NCBI RefSeq assembly: GCF_009905375.1
Contig: NW_027417467.1
Coordinates: 62,001 to 126,000 of the forward strand
Direction of reading: 5' to 3'
Source: Apium graveolens
Taxonomy: Eukaryota; Streptophyta; Magnoliopsida; Apiales; Apiaceae
Length of the DNA stretch: 64,000 bases
Below are positions 52,630 through 63,862 of the stretch, in pieces. The position numbers and the translations under genes are program-made. Positions within the stretch are counted from its first letter, which is position 1; each line of letters opens with the position of its first letter. The notes beneath the pieces are model-generated. The model saw nothing but the letters and a program-made list of their open reading frames with translations. It made no database searches and was not told the DNA's origin.

Positions 52630-55600
52630 AAAAGGATGTCAAATTGGATGTATATGATGTTTATATGTTAATTGTACTAATATATGATGGCAAGTGACTC
52701 TTATAGGGTGCAAAATCACTCTAATATGGTGTAAAGTTTCTAAAAAGGTTGATTAGAGCAAAATGTGGCCCAAAATGGACGCGTAAAAGTGGTACCAAGA
52801 GGAGGTAAAAGGATGTCAAATTGGATGTATATAATGTTTACATGTTAATTGTACTAATATATGGTGGAAAGTGACTTTTATAGGGTGAAAAATCACTCTA
52901 ATATGGTGTAAAGTGACTTACAAGGTTGATTAGAGCAAAAATGTGGCCCAAAATTGACTCGTATAAAAGTGGTACCAAGAGGAGGTAAAGGATGTCAAAT
53001 TGGATGTATATGATGTTTATATGTTAATTGTACTAATATATGTCGGAAAATGACTCTTATAGGGTGTAAAATCACTTTAATATGGTGTAAAGTTACTTAC
53101 AAGGTTGATTAGAGCCAAATTTGGCCGAAAATTGACTCGTATAGAAGTGGTACCAAGAGGTGGTAAAAGGATGTCAAATTGGATGTATATGATGTTTACA
53201 TGCTAATTTTACTAATATATGGTGGCAAGTGACTTTTATAGGGTGCAAAATCACTCTAATATGGTGTAAAGTGAATTACAAGGTTGATTAGAGCCAAAGT
53301 GTGGCCCAAAATTAACTCGTGTAAAAGTGGTACAAAGTGTAGGTAAAAGGATGTCAAATTTGATGTTTATGATGTTTACATGTTAATTGTGCTAATATAA
53401 GGTGTCAAGTGACACTTATAGAGCGCAAAATCACTCTAATGTGGTGTAAAGTGACTTACAAGGTTAATTGGAGCCAATGTGGCAAAAAATTGACTCGTAT
53501 AAAAGTGGTATCAAGAGTTGGTAAAAAGATGTCACATCTAATGTATATGATGTTTACATGTTAATTGTACTAATATATGGTGGAAAATGACTCTTATACA
53601 GTGCAAAATCACTCTAATATGGTGTACAGTTACTTACAAGGTTGATTAGAGCTAAAATGTAACCCAAAATTGACTCGTAAAAGTGGTACCAAGAGTAGGT
53701 AAAAGGATGTCAAATTGGATGTATATGATGTTTAGATGTTAATTGTACTAATATATGATGGCAAGTTACTATTATAGGGTGCAAAATCACTCTAATATGG
53801 TCTAAAGTGACTTACAAGATTGATTAGAGCCAAAATGTGGCCCAAAATTGAATCGAATAAAAGTGGTACCAAGAGTTGGTAAAAGGATGTCAAATTGGAC
53901 GTATACGATGTTTACATGTTAATTTTACTAATATATGGTGGAAAGTGACTCTTATAGGGTGTAAAATCACTCTAATATGGTGTAAAGTGACTAACAAGGT
54001 TGATTAGAGCCAAAATGTGCCAAAAATTGACTCGTATAAAGTGGTACAAAGAGGTGGTAAAAGGTAATCAAATTGAATATATAATGTTTACATGTATATT
54101 GTACTTATATATGGTGACAAGTGACTTTTATAGGGTGCACAATCACTCTAATATGGTGTAAATTTAGTTACAAGGTTGATTAGAGCCAAAATGTGGCCCA
54201 AAATTGACTCGTATAAAAGTGGTATAGAGAGGAGGTAAAAGGATGTCAAATTGGATGTATATGATGTTTACATGTTAATAGTACTAATATATGGTGGCAA
54301 GTGACTTTTATAGGGTGCAAAATCACTCTAATATGGTGTAAAGTGACTTACAAGGTTGATTAGAGCCAAAATGTGGCCCAAAATTGACTCGAGTAAAAGT
54401 GGTAACAAGATTTGGTAAAAGGATGTCAAATTGGACGTATATGTTGTTTACATGTTAATTGTACTAATATAAGGTGGCAAGTGACTCTTATAGGATGCAA
54501 AATCACTCTAACATAGTGTAAATTTACTTACAAGGTTGATTAGAGCCAAAAATATGTGGCGCAAAATTGACTCGTGTAAAGTGGTACCAAGAGGTGGCAA
54601 AAGGATGTCAAATTGGATGTATATGATGTTTATATGTTAATTGTACTAATATATGATGGCAAGTGACTCTTATAGGGTGCAAAATCACTCTAATATGGTG
54701 TAAAGTTACTAAAAAGGTTGATTAGAGCAAAATGTTGCCCAAAATGGACGCGTAAAAGTGGTACCAAGAGGAGGTAAAAGGATGTCAAATTGGATGTATA
54801 TAATGTTTACATGTTAATTGTACTAATATATGGTGGCAAGTGACTTTTATAGGGTGCAAAATCACTCTAATATGGTGTAAAGTGACTTACAAGGTTGATT
54901 AGAGCAAAAATGTGGCCCAAAATTGACTCGTATAAAAGTGGTACCAAGAGGAGGTAAAGGATGTCAAATTGGATGTATATGATGTTTATATGTTAATTGT
55001 ACTAATATATGTCGGAAAATGACTCTTATAGGGTGGAAAATCGCTTTAATATGGTGTAAAGTTACTTACAAGGTTGATTAGAGCCAAATTTGGCCCAAAA
55101 TTGACTCGTATAGAAGTGGTACCAAGAGGTGGTAAAAGGATGTCAAATTGGATGTATATGATGTTTACATGTTAATTTTACTAATATATGGTGGCAAGTG
55201 ACTTTTATAGGGTGCAAAATCACTCTAATATGGTGTAAAGTGAATTACAAGGTTGATTAGAGCCAAAGTGTGGCCCAAAATTGACTCGTGTAAAAGTGGT
55301 ACAAAGTGTAGGTAAAAGGATGTCAAATTGGATGTTTATGATGTTTACATGTTAATTGTACTAATATAAGGTGTCAAGTGACACTTATAGAGCGCAAAAT
55401 CACTCTAATGTGGTGTAAAGTGACTTACAAGGTTAATTGGAGCCAAATGTGGCAAAAAATTGACTCGTATAAAAGTGGTATCAAGAGTTGGTAAAAAGAT
55501 GTCACATCTAATGTATATGATGTTTACATGTTAATTGTACTAATATATGGTGGAAAATGACTCTTATACGGTGCAAAATCACTCTAATATGGTGTACAGT

Positions 55601-56207
55601 TACTTACAAGGTTGATTAGAGCTAAAATGTAGCCCAAAATTGACTCGTAAAAGTGGTACCAAGAGGAGGTAAAAGGATGTCAAATTGGATGTATATGATG
55701 TTTAGATGTTAATTGTACTAATATATGGTGGCAAGTTACTATTATAGGGTGCAAAATCACTCTAATATGGTGTAAAGTGACTTACAAGATTAATTAGAGC
55801 CAAAATGTGGCCCAAAATTTACTCGAATAAAAGTGGTACCAAGAGGTGGTAAAAGGATGACAAATTGGATGTATATGATGTTTACATGTTAATTGTACTA
55901 ATATATGATGGCTAGTGACTCTTATAAGGTGCAAAATCACTCTAATATGGTGTAAAGTTACTAAAAAGGTTGATTAGAGCAAAATGTGGCCCAAAATTGA
56001 CATGTAAAAGTGGTACCAAGAGGAAGTAAAAGGATGTCAAATTGGATGTATATAATATTTACATGTTAACTGTACTAATATATGGTGGCAAGTGACTCTT
56101 ATAGGGTGCAAAATCACTCTAATATGGTGTAAAGTCACTTACAAGGTTGATTAGAGCAAAAATATGGTCCAAAATTGACTCGTATAAAAGTGGTAACAAG
56201 ATTTGGT
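52630..56207 (+). repeat. 3578-bp higher-order repeat, copy 2
   Basis: Second near-identical copy. It includes GGTGGAAAATCGCTTTAAT at 55033, matching 51455. The similarity at this offset ends near 56.2 kb. The right part of this copy, from about 53.79 kb, also serves as the first copy of the ~2865-bp repeat, so the two HOR periods overlap. Confidence 0.88.
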
Positions 56208-56655
56208 AAAAGGATGTCAAATTGGATGTATATGTTGTTTACATGTTAATTGTACTAATATAAGGTGGCGAGTGACTCTTATAGAATGCAAAATCACTCT
56301 AACTTAGTGTAAATTTACTTACAAGGTTGATTAGAGCCAAAAATATGTGGCGCAAAATTGACTCGTGTAAAGTGGTACCAAGAGGTGGCAAAAGGATGTC
56401 AAATTGGATGTATATGATGTTTATATGTTAATTGTACTAATATATGATGGCAAGTGACTCTTATAGGGTGCAAAATCACTCTAATATGGTGTAAAGTTAC
56501 TAAAAAGGTTGATTAGAGCAAAATGTGGCCCAAAATGGACGCGTAAAAGTGGTACCAAGAGGAGGTAAAAGGATGTCAAATTGGATGTATATAATGTTTA
56601 CATGTTAATTGTACTAATATATGGTGGCAAGTGACTTTTATAGGGTGCAAAATCA
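53790..56655 (+). repeat. ~2865-bp HOR, copy 1 (overlaps the 3578-bp copy)
   Basis: About 16 monomers that match the next unit at an offset of 2864-2866 bp. Compared with the 3578-bp unit, four monomers (about 713 bp) are absent at the join near 56.65 kb. Divergence from the next copy is higher than between the 3578-bp copies, for example GTGACTCTTATAGGATG against GTGAATCTTATAGAATG. Confidence 0.8.
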
Positions 56656-59520
56656 CTCTAATATGGTGTAAAGTGACTTACAAGATTGATTAGAGCCAAA
56701 ATGTGGCCCAAAATTGACTCGAATAAAAGTGGTACCAAGATTTGGTAAAAGGATGTCAAATTGGACGTATACGATGTTTACATGTTAATTGTACTAATAT
56801 ATGGTGGAAAGTGACTCTTATAGGGTGTAAAATCACTCTAATATGGTGTAAAGTGACTAACAAGGTTGATTAGAGCCAAAATGTGGCCAAAAATTGACTC
56901 GTATAAAGTGGTACAAAGAGGTGGTAAAAGGTAATCAAATTGAATATATAATGTTTACATGTATATTGTACTTATATATGGTGACAAATGACTTTTATAG
57001 AGTGCAAAATCACTCCAATATGGTGTAAATTTAGTTACAAGGTTGATTAGAGCCAAAATGTGGCCCAAAATTGACTCGTATAAAAGTGGTACAGAGAGGA
57101 GGTAAAAGGATGTCAAATTGGATGTATATGATGTTTACATGTTAATAGTACTAATATATGGTGGCAAGTGACTTTTATAGGATGCAAAATCACTCTAATA
57201 TGGTGTAAAGTGACTTACAAGGTTGATTAGAGCCAAAATGAGGCCCAAAATTGACTCGAGTAAAAGTGGTAACAAGATTTGGTAAAAGGATGTCAAATTG
57301 GACGTATATGTTGTTTACATGTTAATTGTACTAATATAAGGTGGCGAGTGAATCTTATAGAATGCAAAATCACTCTAACATAGTGTAAATTTACTTCCAA
57401 GGTTGATTAGAGCCAAAAATATGTGGCACAAAATTGACTCATGTAAAGTGGTACCAAGAGGTGGCAAAAGGATGTCAAATTGGATGTATATGATGTTTAT
57501 ATGTTAATTGTACTAATATATGATGGCAAGTGACTCTTATAGGGTGCAAAATCACTCTAATATGGTGTAAAGTTACTAAAAAGGTTGATTAGAGCAAAAT
57601 GTGGCCCAAAATGGACGCGTAAAAGTGGTACCAAGAGGAGGTAAAAGGATGTCAAATTGGATGTATATAATGTTTACATGTTAATTGTACTAATATATGG
57701 TGGCAAGTGACTTTTATAGGGTGCAAAATCACTCTAATATGGTGTAAAGTAACTTACAAGGTTGATTAGAGCAAAAATGTGGCCCAAAATTGACTCGTAT
57801 AAAAGTGGTACCAAGAGGAGGTAAAGGATGTCAAATTGGATGTATATGATGTTTATATGTTAATTGTACTAATATATGTCGGAAAATGACTCTTATAGGG
57901 TGCAAAATCGCTTTAATATGGTGTAAAGTTACTTACAAGGTTGATTAGAGCCAAATTTGTCCCAAAATTGACTCGTATAGAAGTGGTACCAAGAGGTGGT
58001 AAAAGGATGTCAAATTGGATGTATATGATGTTTACATGTTAATTTTACTAATATATGGTGGCAAGTGACTTTTATAGGGTGCAAAATCACTCTAATATGG
58101 TGTAAAGTGAATTACAAGGTTGATTAGAGCCAAAGTGTGGCCCAAAATTGACTCGTGTAAAAGTGGTACAAAGTGTAGGTAAAAGGATGTCAAATTGGAT
58201 GTTTATGATGTTTACATGTTAATTGTACTAATATAAGGTGTCAAGTGACACTTATAGAGCGCAAAATCACTCTAATGTGGTGTAAAGTGACTTACAAGGT
58301 TAATTGGAGCCAAATGTGGCAAAAAATTGACTCGTATAAAAGTTGTATCAAGAGTTGGTAAAAAATGTCACGTCTAATGTATATGATGTTTACATGTTAA
58401 TTGTACTAATATATGGTGGAAAATGACTCTTATACGGTGCAAAATCACTCTAATATGGTGTACAGTTACTTACAAGGTTGATTAGAGCTAAAATGTAGCC
58501 CAAAATTGACTCGTAAAAGTGGTACCAAGAGGAGGTAAAAGGATGTCAAATTGGATGTATATGATGTTTAGAAGTTAATTGTACTAATATATGGTGGCAA
58601 GTTACTATTATAGGGTGCAAAATCACTCTAATATGGTGTAAAGTGACTTACAAGATTAATTAGAGCCAAAATGTGGCCCAAAATTTACTCGAATAAAAGT
58701 GGTACCAAGAGGTGGTAAAAGGATGACAAATTGGATGTATATGATGTTTACATGTTAATTGTACTAATATATGATGGCTAGTGACTCTTATAAGGTGCAA
58801 AATCACTCTAATATGGTGTAAAGTTACTAAAAAGGTTGATTAGAGCAAAATGTGGCCCAAAATTGACGTGTAAAAGTGGTACCAAGAGGAAGTAAAAGGA
58901 TGTCAAATTGGATGTATATAATATTTACATGTTAACTGTACTAATATATGGTGGCAAGTGACTCTTATAGGGTGCAAAATCACTCTAATATGGTGTAAAG
59001 TCACTTACAAGGTTGATTAGAGCAAAAATATGGTCCAAAATTGACTCGTATAAAAGTGGTAACAAGATTTGGTAAAAGGATGTCAAATTGGATGTATATG
59101 TTGTTTACATGTTAATTGTACTAATATAAGGTGGCGAGTGACTCTTATAGAATGCAAAATCACTCTAACATAGTGTAAATTTACTTACAAGGTTGATTAG
59201 AGCCAAAAATATGTGGCAAAATTGACTCGTGTAAAGTGGTACCAAGAGGTGGCAAAAGGTTGTCAAATTGGATGTATATGATGTTTATATGTTAATTGTA
59301 CTAATATATGATGGCAAGTGACTCTTATAGGGTGCAAAATCACTCTAATATGGTGTAAAGTTACTAAAAAGGTTGATTAGAGCAAAATGTGGCCCAAAAT
59401 GGACGCGTAAAAGTGGTACCAAGAGGAGGTAAAAGGATGTCAAATTGGATGTATATAATGTTTACATGTTAATTGTACTAATATATGGTGGCAAGTGACT
59501 TTTATAGGGTGCAAAATCAC
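56656..59520 (+). repeat. ~2865-bp HOR, copy 2
   Basis: Anchors to the next copy: GGTGGCGAGTGAATC at 57340/60204 and ACTTCCAAGG about 55 bp further on in each. GGTGGCGAGTGACTC at 56264/59130 gives the same period. A 2-bp deletion (GTGGCAAAATTG near 59215) distinguishes a monomer here. Confidence 0.85.
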
Positions 59521-61500
59521 TCTAATATGGTGTAAAGTGACTTACAAGATTGATTAGAGCCAAAATGTGGCCCAAAATTGACTCGAATAAAAGTGGTACC
59601 AAGATTTGGTAAAAGGATGTCAAATTGGACGTATACGATGTTTACATGTTAATTGTACTAATATATGGTGGAAAGTGACTCTTATAGGGTGTAAAATCAC
59701 TCTAATATGGTGTAAAGTGACTAACAAGGTTGATTAGAGCCAAAATGTGGCCAAAAATTGACTCGTATAAAGTGGTACAAAGAGGTGGTAAAAGGTAATC
59801 AAATTGAATATATAATGTTTACATGTATATTGTACTTATATATGGTGACAAATGACTTTTATAGAGTGCAAAATCACTCTAATATGGTGTAAATTTAGTT
59901 ACAAGGTTGATTAGAGCCAAAATGTGGCCCAAAATTGACTCGTATAAAAGTGGTACAGAGAGGAGGTAAAAGGATGTCAAATTGGATGTATATGATGTTT
60001 ACATGTTAATAGTACTAATATATGGTGGCAAGTGACTTTTATAGGATGCAAAATCACTCTAATATGGTGTAAAGTGACTTACAAGGTTGATTAGAGCCAA
60101 AATGAGGCCCAAAATTGACTCGAGTAAAAGTGGTAACAAGATTTGGTAAAAGGATGTCAAATTGGACGTATATGTTGTTTACATGTTAATTGTACTAATA
60201 TAAGGTGGCGAGTGAATCTTATAGAATGCAAAATCACTCTAACATAGTGTAAATTTACTTCCAAGGTTGATTAGAGCCAAAAATATGTGGCACAAAATTG
60301 ACTCGTGTAAAGTGGTACCAAGAGGTGGCAAAAGGATGTCAAATTGGATGTATATGATGTTTATATGTTAATTGTACTAATATATGATGGCAAGTGACTC
60401 TTATAGGGTGCAAAATCACTCTAATATGGTGTAAAGTTACTAAAAAGGTTGATTAGAGCAAAATGTGGCCCAAAATGGACGCGTAAAAGTGGTACCAAGA
60501 GGAGGTAAAAGGATGTCAAATTGGATGTATATAATGTTTACATGTTAATTGTACTAATATATGGTGGCAAGTGACTTTTATAGGGTGCAAAATCACTCTA
60601 ATATGGTGTAAAGTGACTTACAAGGTTGATTAGAGCAAAAATGTGGCCCAAAATTGACTCGTATAAAAGTGGTACCAAGAGGAGGTAAAGGATGTCAAAT
60701 TGGATGTATATGATGTTTATATGTTAATTGTACTAATATATGTCGGAAAATGACTCTTATAGGGTGCAAAATCGCTTTAATATGGTGTAAAGTTACTTAC
60801 AAGGTTGATTAGAGCCAAATTTGGCCCAAAATTGACTCTTATAGAAGTGGTACCAAGAGGTGGTAAAAGGATGTGAAATTGGATGTATATGATGTTTACA
60901 TGTTAATTTTACTAATATATGGTGGCAAGTGACTTTTATAGGGTGCAAAATCACTCTAATATGGTGTAAAGTGAATTACAAGGTTGATTAGAGCCAAAGT
61001 GTGGCCCAAAATTGACTCGTGTAAAAGTGGTACAAAGTGTAGGTAAAAGGATGTCAAATTGGATGTTTATGATGTTTACATGTTAATTGTACTAATATAA
61101 GGTGTCAAGTGACACTTATATAGCGCAAAATCACTCTAATGTGGTGTAAAGTGACTTACAAGGTTAATTGGAGCCAAATGTGGCAAAAAATTGACTCGTA
61201 TAAAAGTGGTATCAAGAGTTGGTAAAAAGATGTCACGTCTAATGTATATGATGTTTACATGTTAATTGTACTAATATATGGTGGAAAATGACTCTTATAC
61301 GGTGCAAAATCACTCTAATATGGTGTACAGTTACTTACAAGGTTGATTAGAGCTAAAATGTAGCCCAAAATTGACTCGTAAAAGTGGTACCAAGAGGAGG
61401 TAAAAGGATGTCAAATTGGATGTATATGATGTTTAGATGTTAATTGTACTAATATATGGTGGCAAGTTACTATTATAGGGTGCAAAATCACTCTAATATG
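59521..61500 (+). repeat. ~2865-bp HOR, partial copy 3
   Basis: Continues the same monomer order for about 2 kb, then breaks near 61500. Copy 2 goes on with ACAAGATTAATTAGAGCC, but this one reads ACAAGTTTGATTAGAGCC. Confidence 0.8.
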
Positions 61501-61942
61501 GTGTAAAGTGACTTACAAGTTTGATTAGAGCCAAAATGTGGCCCAAAATTGAATCGAATAAAAGTGGTACCAAGAGTTGGTAAAAGGATGTCAAATTGGA
61601 CGTATACGATGTTTACATGTTAATTGTACTAATATATGGTGGAAAGTGACTCTTATAAGGTGTAAAATCACTCTAATATGGTGTAAAGTGACTAACAAGG
61701 TTGATTAGAGCCAAAATGTGGCCAAAAATTGACTCGTATAAAGTGGTACAAAGAGGTGGTAAAAGGTAATCAAATTGAATATATAATGTTTACAGGTATA
61801 TTGTACTTATATATGGTGACAAGTGACTTTTATAGGGTGCAAAATCACTCTAATATGGTGTAAATTTAGTTACAAGGTTGATTAGAGCCAAAATGTGGCC
61901 CAAAATTGACTCGTATAAAATTGGTATAGAGAGGAGGTAAAA
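61501..61942 (+). repeat. Last 2.5 monomers of the array, out of HOR order
   Basis: From 61501 the monomers match the order found after 50221 (TTGAATCGAATAAAAG, then CTAACAAGGTTGATTAG, then TACAAAGAGGTGG) rather than the local 2865-bp unit. The array ends inside a monomer, right after GAGAGGAGGTAAAA, where the consensus would continue GGATGTC. Confidence 0.85.
61938..61942 (+). other. Predicted target-site duplication (left copy), TAAAA
   Basis: These are the last five satellite bases before the LTR-like TG terminus. Plant LTR retrotransposons usually duplicate 5 bp on insertion, so the same five bases would be expected after the element's far end, outside the window. Inference only. Confidence 0.4.
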
Positions 61943-62471
61943 TGTAATAACCCCAATTTTTGGGAAATTTTGAAACCCTTATGAATAGTGGTTTTTGCTG
62001 AATGAGAAAACTTTTCATGCCACACTATGTAGGGGTTCTGATATGGATATTCTGAGATTTTATTAGTACTTTATATGGGATATAAGTGTATGTAAAGATC
62101 GTCAGAATCCAAATCCGAACACTTTGATTTTTCCCGGAAATCCAATAGATACGGAAAGAATTGAGTATAAGGTAGCAGGATAAAAATGATTTAAATTAAA
62201 GGATTATAATAGAGGATCATAAAAAGGAATATAATGTATTGAGAAAGGTTAAGGGAACCTAAGTAATAAGATCCCGGGTATGATCCCTCAAACGATAAAC
62301 GAAAACGAAAGTTAAGCGAACCGTATAACAGATCAGCGGTCATTAGGCAAACAATTAGGAAGTTAATAAAAGGGATTAGAGTGAGTGATGTCACCCAACC
62401 AATGAGAAGAGGACAAGGAGGGGAGGATGACATCATGAGGATGACACAAGCATGACATAGAAGGGAAGGAA

Positions 62472-62494
62472 GTGTGGTTGAATTATAACCACAC
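62472..62494. repeat. Perfect 8-bp inverted repeat (hairpin 1)
   Basis: GTGTGGTT, a 7-base loop GAATTAT, then AACCACAC. The arms are perfectly complementary. It lies in the LTR-like sequence just upstream of a second inverted repeat. Confidence 0.85.
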
Positions 62495-62502
62495 AAAATC
62501 AA

Positions 62503-62522
62503 GGTTAATTAAGTAATTAACC
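62503..62522. repeat. Perfect 9-bp inverted repeat (hairpin 2)
   Basis: GGTTAATTA, a 2-base spacer AG, then TAATTAACC. It is only 8 bp downstream of hairpin 1 and about 65 bp upstream of the pyrimidine-rich tract. It could be a paired transcription-factor site or part of an RNA structure; the sequence cannot decide. Confidence 0.85.
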
Positions 62523-62587
62523 AAACACAACACAAAAATCAACCAACCAAGCCAAAACATTTCATTTCACCAAACAAAACACAAAAA

Positions 62588-62635
62588 TCTCTCTTCTTCT
62601 TCTTCATGTTCTCGGCTTCTTCTCTTAAAAATTGA
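62588..62635 (+). promoter_or_regulatory. Pyrimidine-rich leader-like tract in the LTR
   Basis: CTCTCTTCTTCTTCTTC followed by more TTCTTCTCTT-type sequence. Such tracts are typical of transcribed leaders and downstream promoter regions of plant genes and LTRs, so the transcription start may lie shortly upstream. I found no convincing TATA box at the proper distance. Confidence 0.35.
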
Positions 62636-62901
62636 AGATCCAAGCTCCACCACTTACTATTTAGCAAAGTAATTGTCTAAGCTTCCCCATGGATAGTTAC
62701 ATACTTCCTATAAGTTTAAGCTTCTAATTCCAAGCCAATCTTTTTCTATAAATCATGGAAGAAGATGGTGAATAGTGTTTTTCAAGAAATAAAATTTGTG
62801 TTCTTGAAGTTTTGTTTAGATTAAGCTTGGATAAGGACTTTAAGGGTGATTCCAAGCCATTCTCTTGATTCTCCACTCTCCAAGGAAGGTATACCATCTC
62901 C

Positions 62902-62909
62902 AAACCCTA
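62902..62909 (+). promoter_or_regulatory. Telo-box-like motif AAACCCTA
   Basis: A single exact AAACCCTA, known from plant promoters of translation-related genes and as a Polycomb-recruiting element. One 8-mer in 2 kb can occur by chance; its place in a putative LTR leader is the only support. Confidence 0.3.
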
Positions 62910-63843
62910 GATTCCTATGTATTATAAGATGATTTTGATTGGTAGGGTGATATTGTAGCTTGATGTTTGTGATTTAGAGTTGGGGAGTGAAATGGTATTG
63001 AAATGGAATGGTAAATGTTGTTGTTTTGATTAAAAGAACTTAAGTATGGTTAAAGTTAAGCTTAGGCATAAATATGAAGGTTAAAATTTAATTGGTTGGG
63101 GTTTTTATGATGTGATAAGGATGGATGTTGCTTGTATGTTGGAGTTGAGGTTGAATTGGGTTGGTTTTGAATGGTTTTAAATTGGGAAATCGCGTAAACA
63201 TAGCCGTCGTAACGTCCGATTTTCTTTAGACTGTTTTTGTGCAAAACATTAGGACCCGAGAACCCCCTGCTAGATTATGACCATTGCCATGTCTAGATAG
63301 CTCATGTTACGAGCTTCGTTTTGATATGTAGTTCGTTCGATTCCGATGCACGGTTTAGGAGAAATGACCGTTTCAAGTAACGGCGTTTCGCGAACGAAAC
63401 TTTTCCCCTCGCCTTACTTTGAAACATAGGTTAAAGACCAAAAAGGGTTAATTAATGTATGAAACATTTATGGTAAGTGTGTTAGGCAGTTGGTAAGACA
63501 CTCGCGAAGGAATCGCCTTAAAACTCGTAAAGGTTAAATTATTAAAAATGGTGGAGCCGAGGGTACTCGAGTGACTTAAGAGAACCAGCGAGCGCAAAAC
63601 GAGCGTTAGAGTCTGAGTTGGTTAGAGTATAGATTTACAAGTGACTTTGGTTTAATTCCAACTTACTTGTTGCTTATAGGTTACCAGACTCATCTCGAGC
63701 CATTCGTAACCCCCAGTCGCTCAGGCAAGTTTTCTACCAGTTATAACTGTTGTTGTGATGTATATATGTATTTGCATTATCTTGCGATAGATGCATGTTG
63801 GTTAATTAGCAAATGTTGCAATATATTGAAGCATGCTGCTATG

Positions 63844-63862
63844 GTATATATATATGCATGCC
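63844..63862. repeat. Short TA microsatellite and GCATGC palindrome
   Basis: GTATATATATATGCATGC in the LTR-like sequence. A GCATGC also occurs about 15 bp upstream and a second short TATATAT run follows near 63880. It could act as a TATA region or be simple low-complexity DNA. Confidence 0.5.

Larger units (their letters stand above)
1..61942 (+). repeat. 180-bp tandem satellite DNA array (about 344 monomers)
   Basis: The whole stretch is a head-to-tail array of one monomer of about 180 bp. Landmarks return in every unit at fixed offsets from the first TGACTC (offset 1): TCACTC at 22, TGACTT at 43, GGCCC at 74, TGACTC at 84, TATAAAAG at 91, GGTACC at 100, and the AT-rich tail TTAATTGTACTAATATATGG leading into the next unit. 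My consensus has 64 G+C in 180 and a single CpG. I read the array from end to end and saw no inversion and no inserted gene or transposon, only satellite variants and a few internally deleted monomers. Base 1 is already inside the array. The monomer length fits a nucleosome-sized plant satellite, so a centromeric, pericentromeric or knob-type block is plausible, but sequence alone cannot say which. I do not recognise the family by name. Confidence 0.98.

Noticed and set aside
1..61942. CRISPR array
   Set aside because: There is no alternation of short identical repeats with unique spacers. The whole 180-bp unit repeats, which is satellite DNA.
1..61942. CENP-B box or telomere-repeat relationship
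   Set aside because: I looked for a TTCG-TTGG-type CENP-B box and for TTTAGGG runs in the monomer and found neither. Centromeric identity therefore rests only on length and context.
62191..62502. Minus-strand 103-codon frame in the LTR-like region
   Set aside because: No recognisable domain. It overlaps the inverted repeats and AT-rich LTR sequence, and is opposite to the likely element orientation. A frame of this length occurs by chance.
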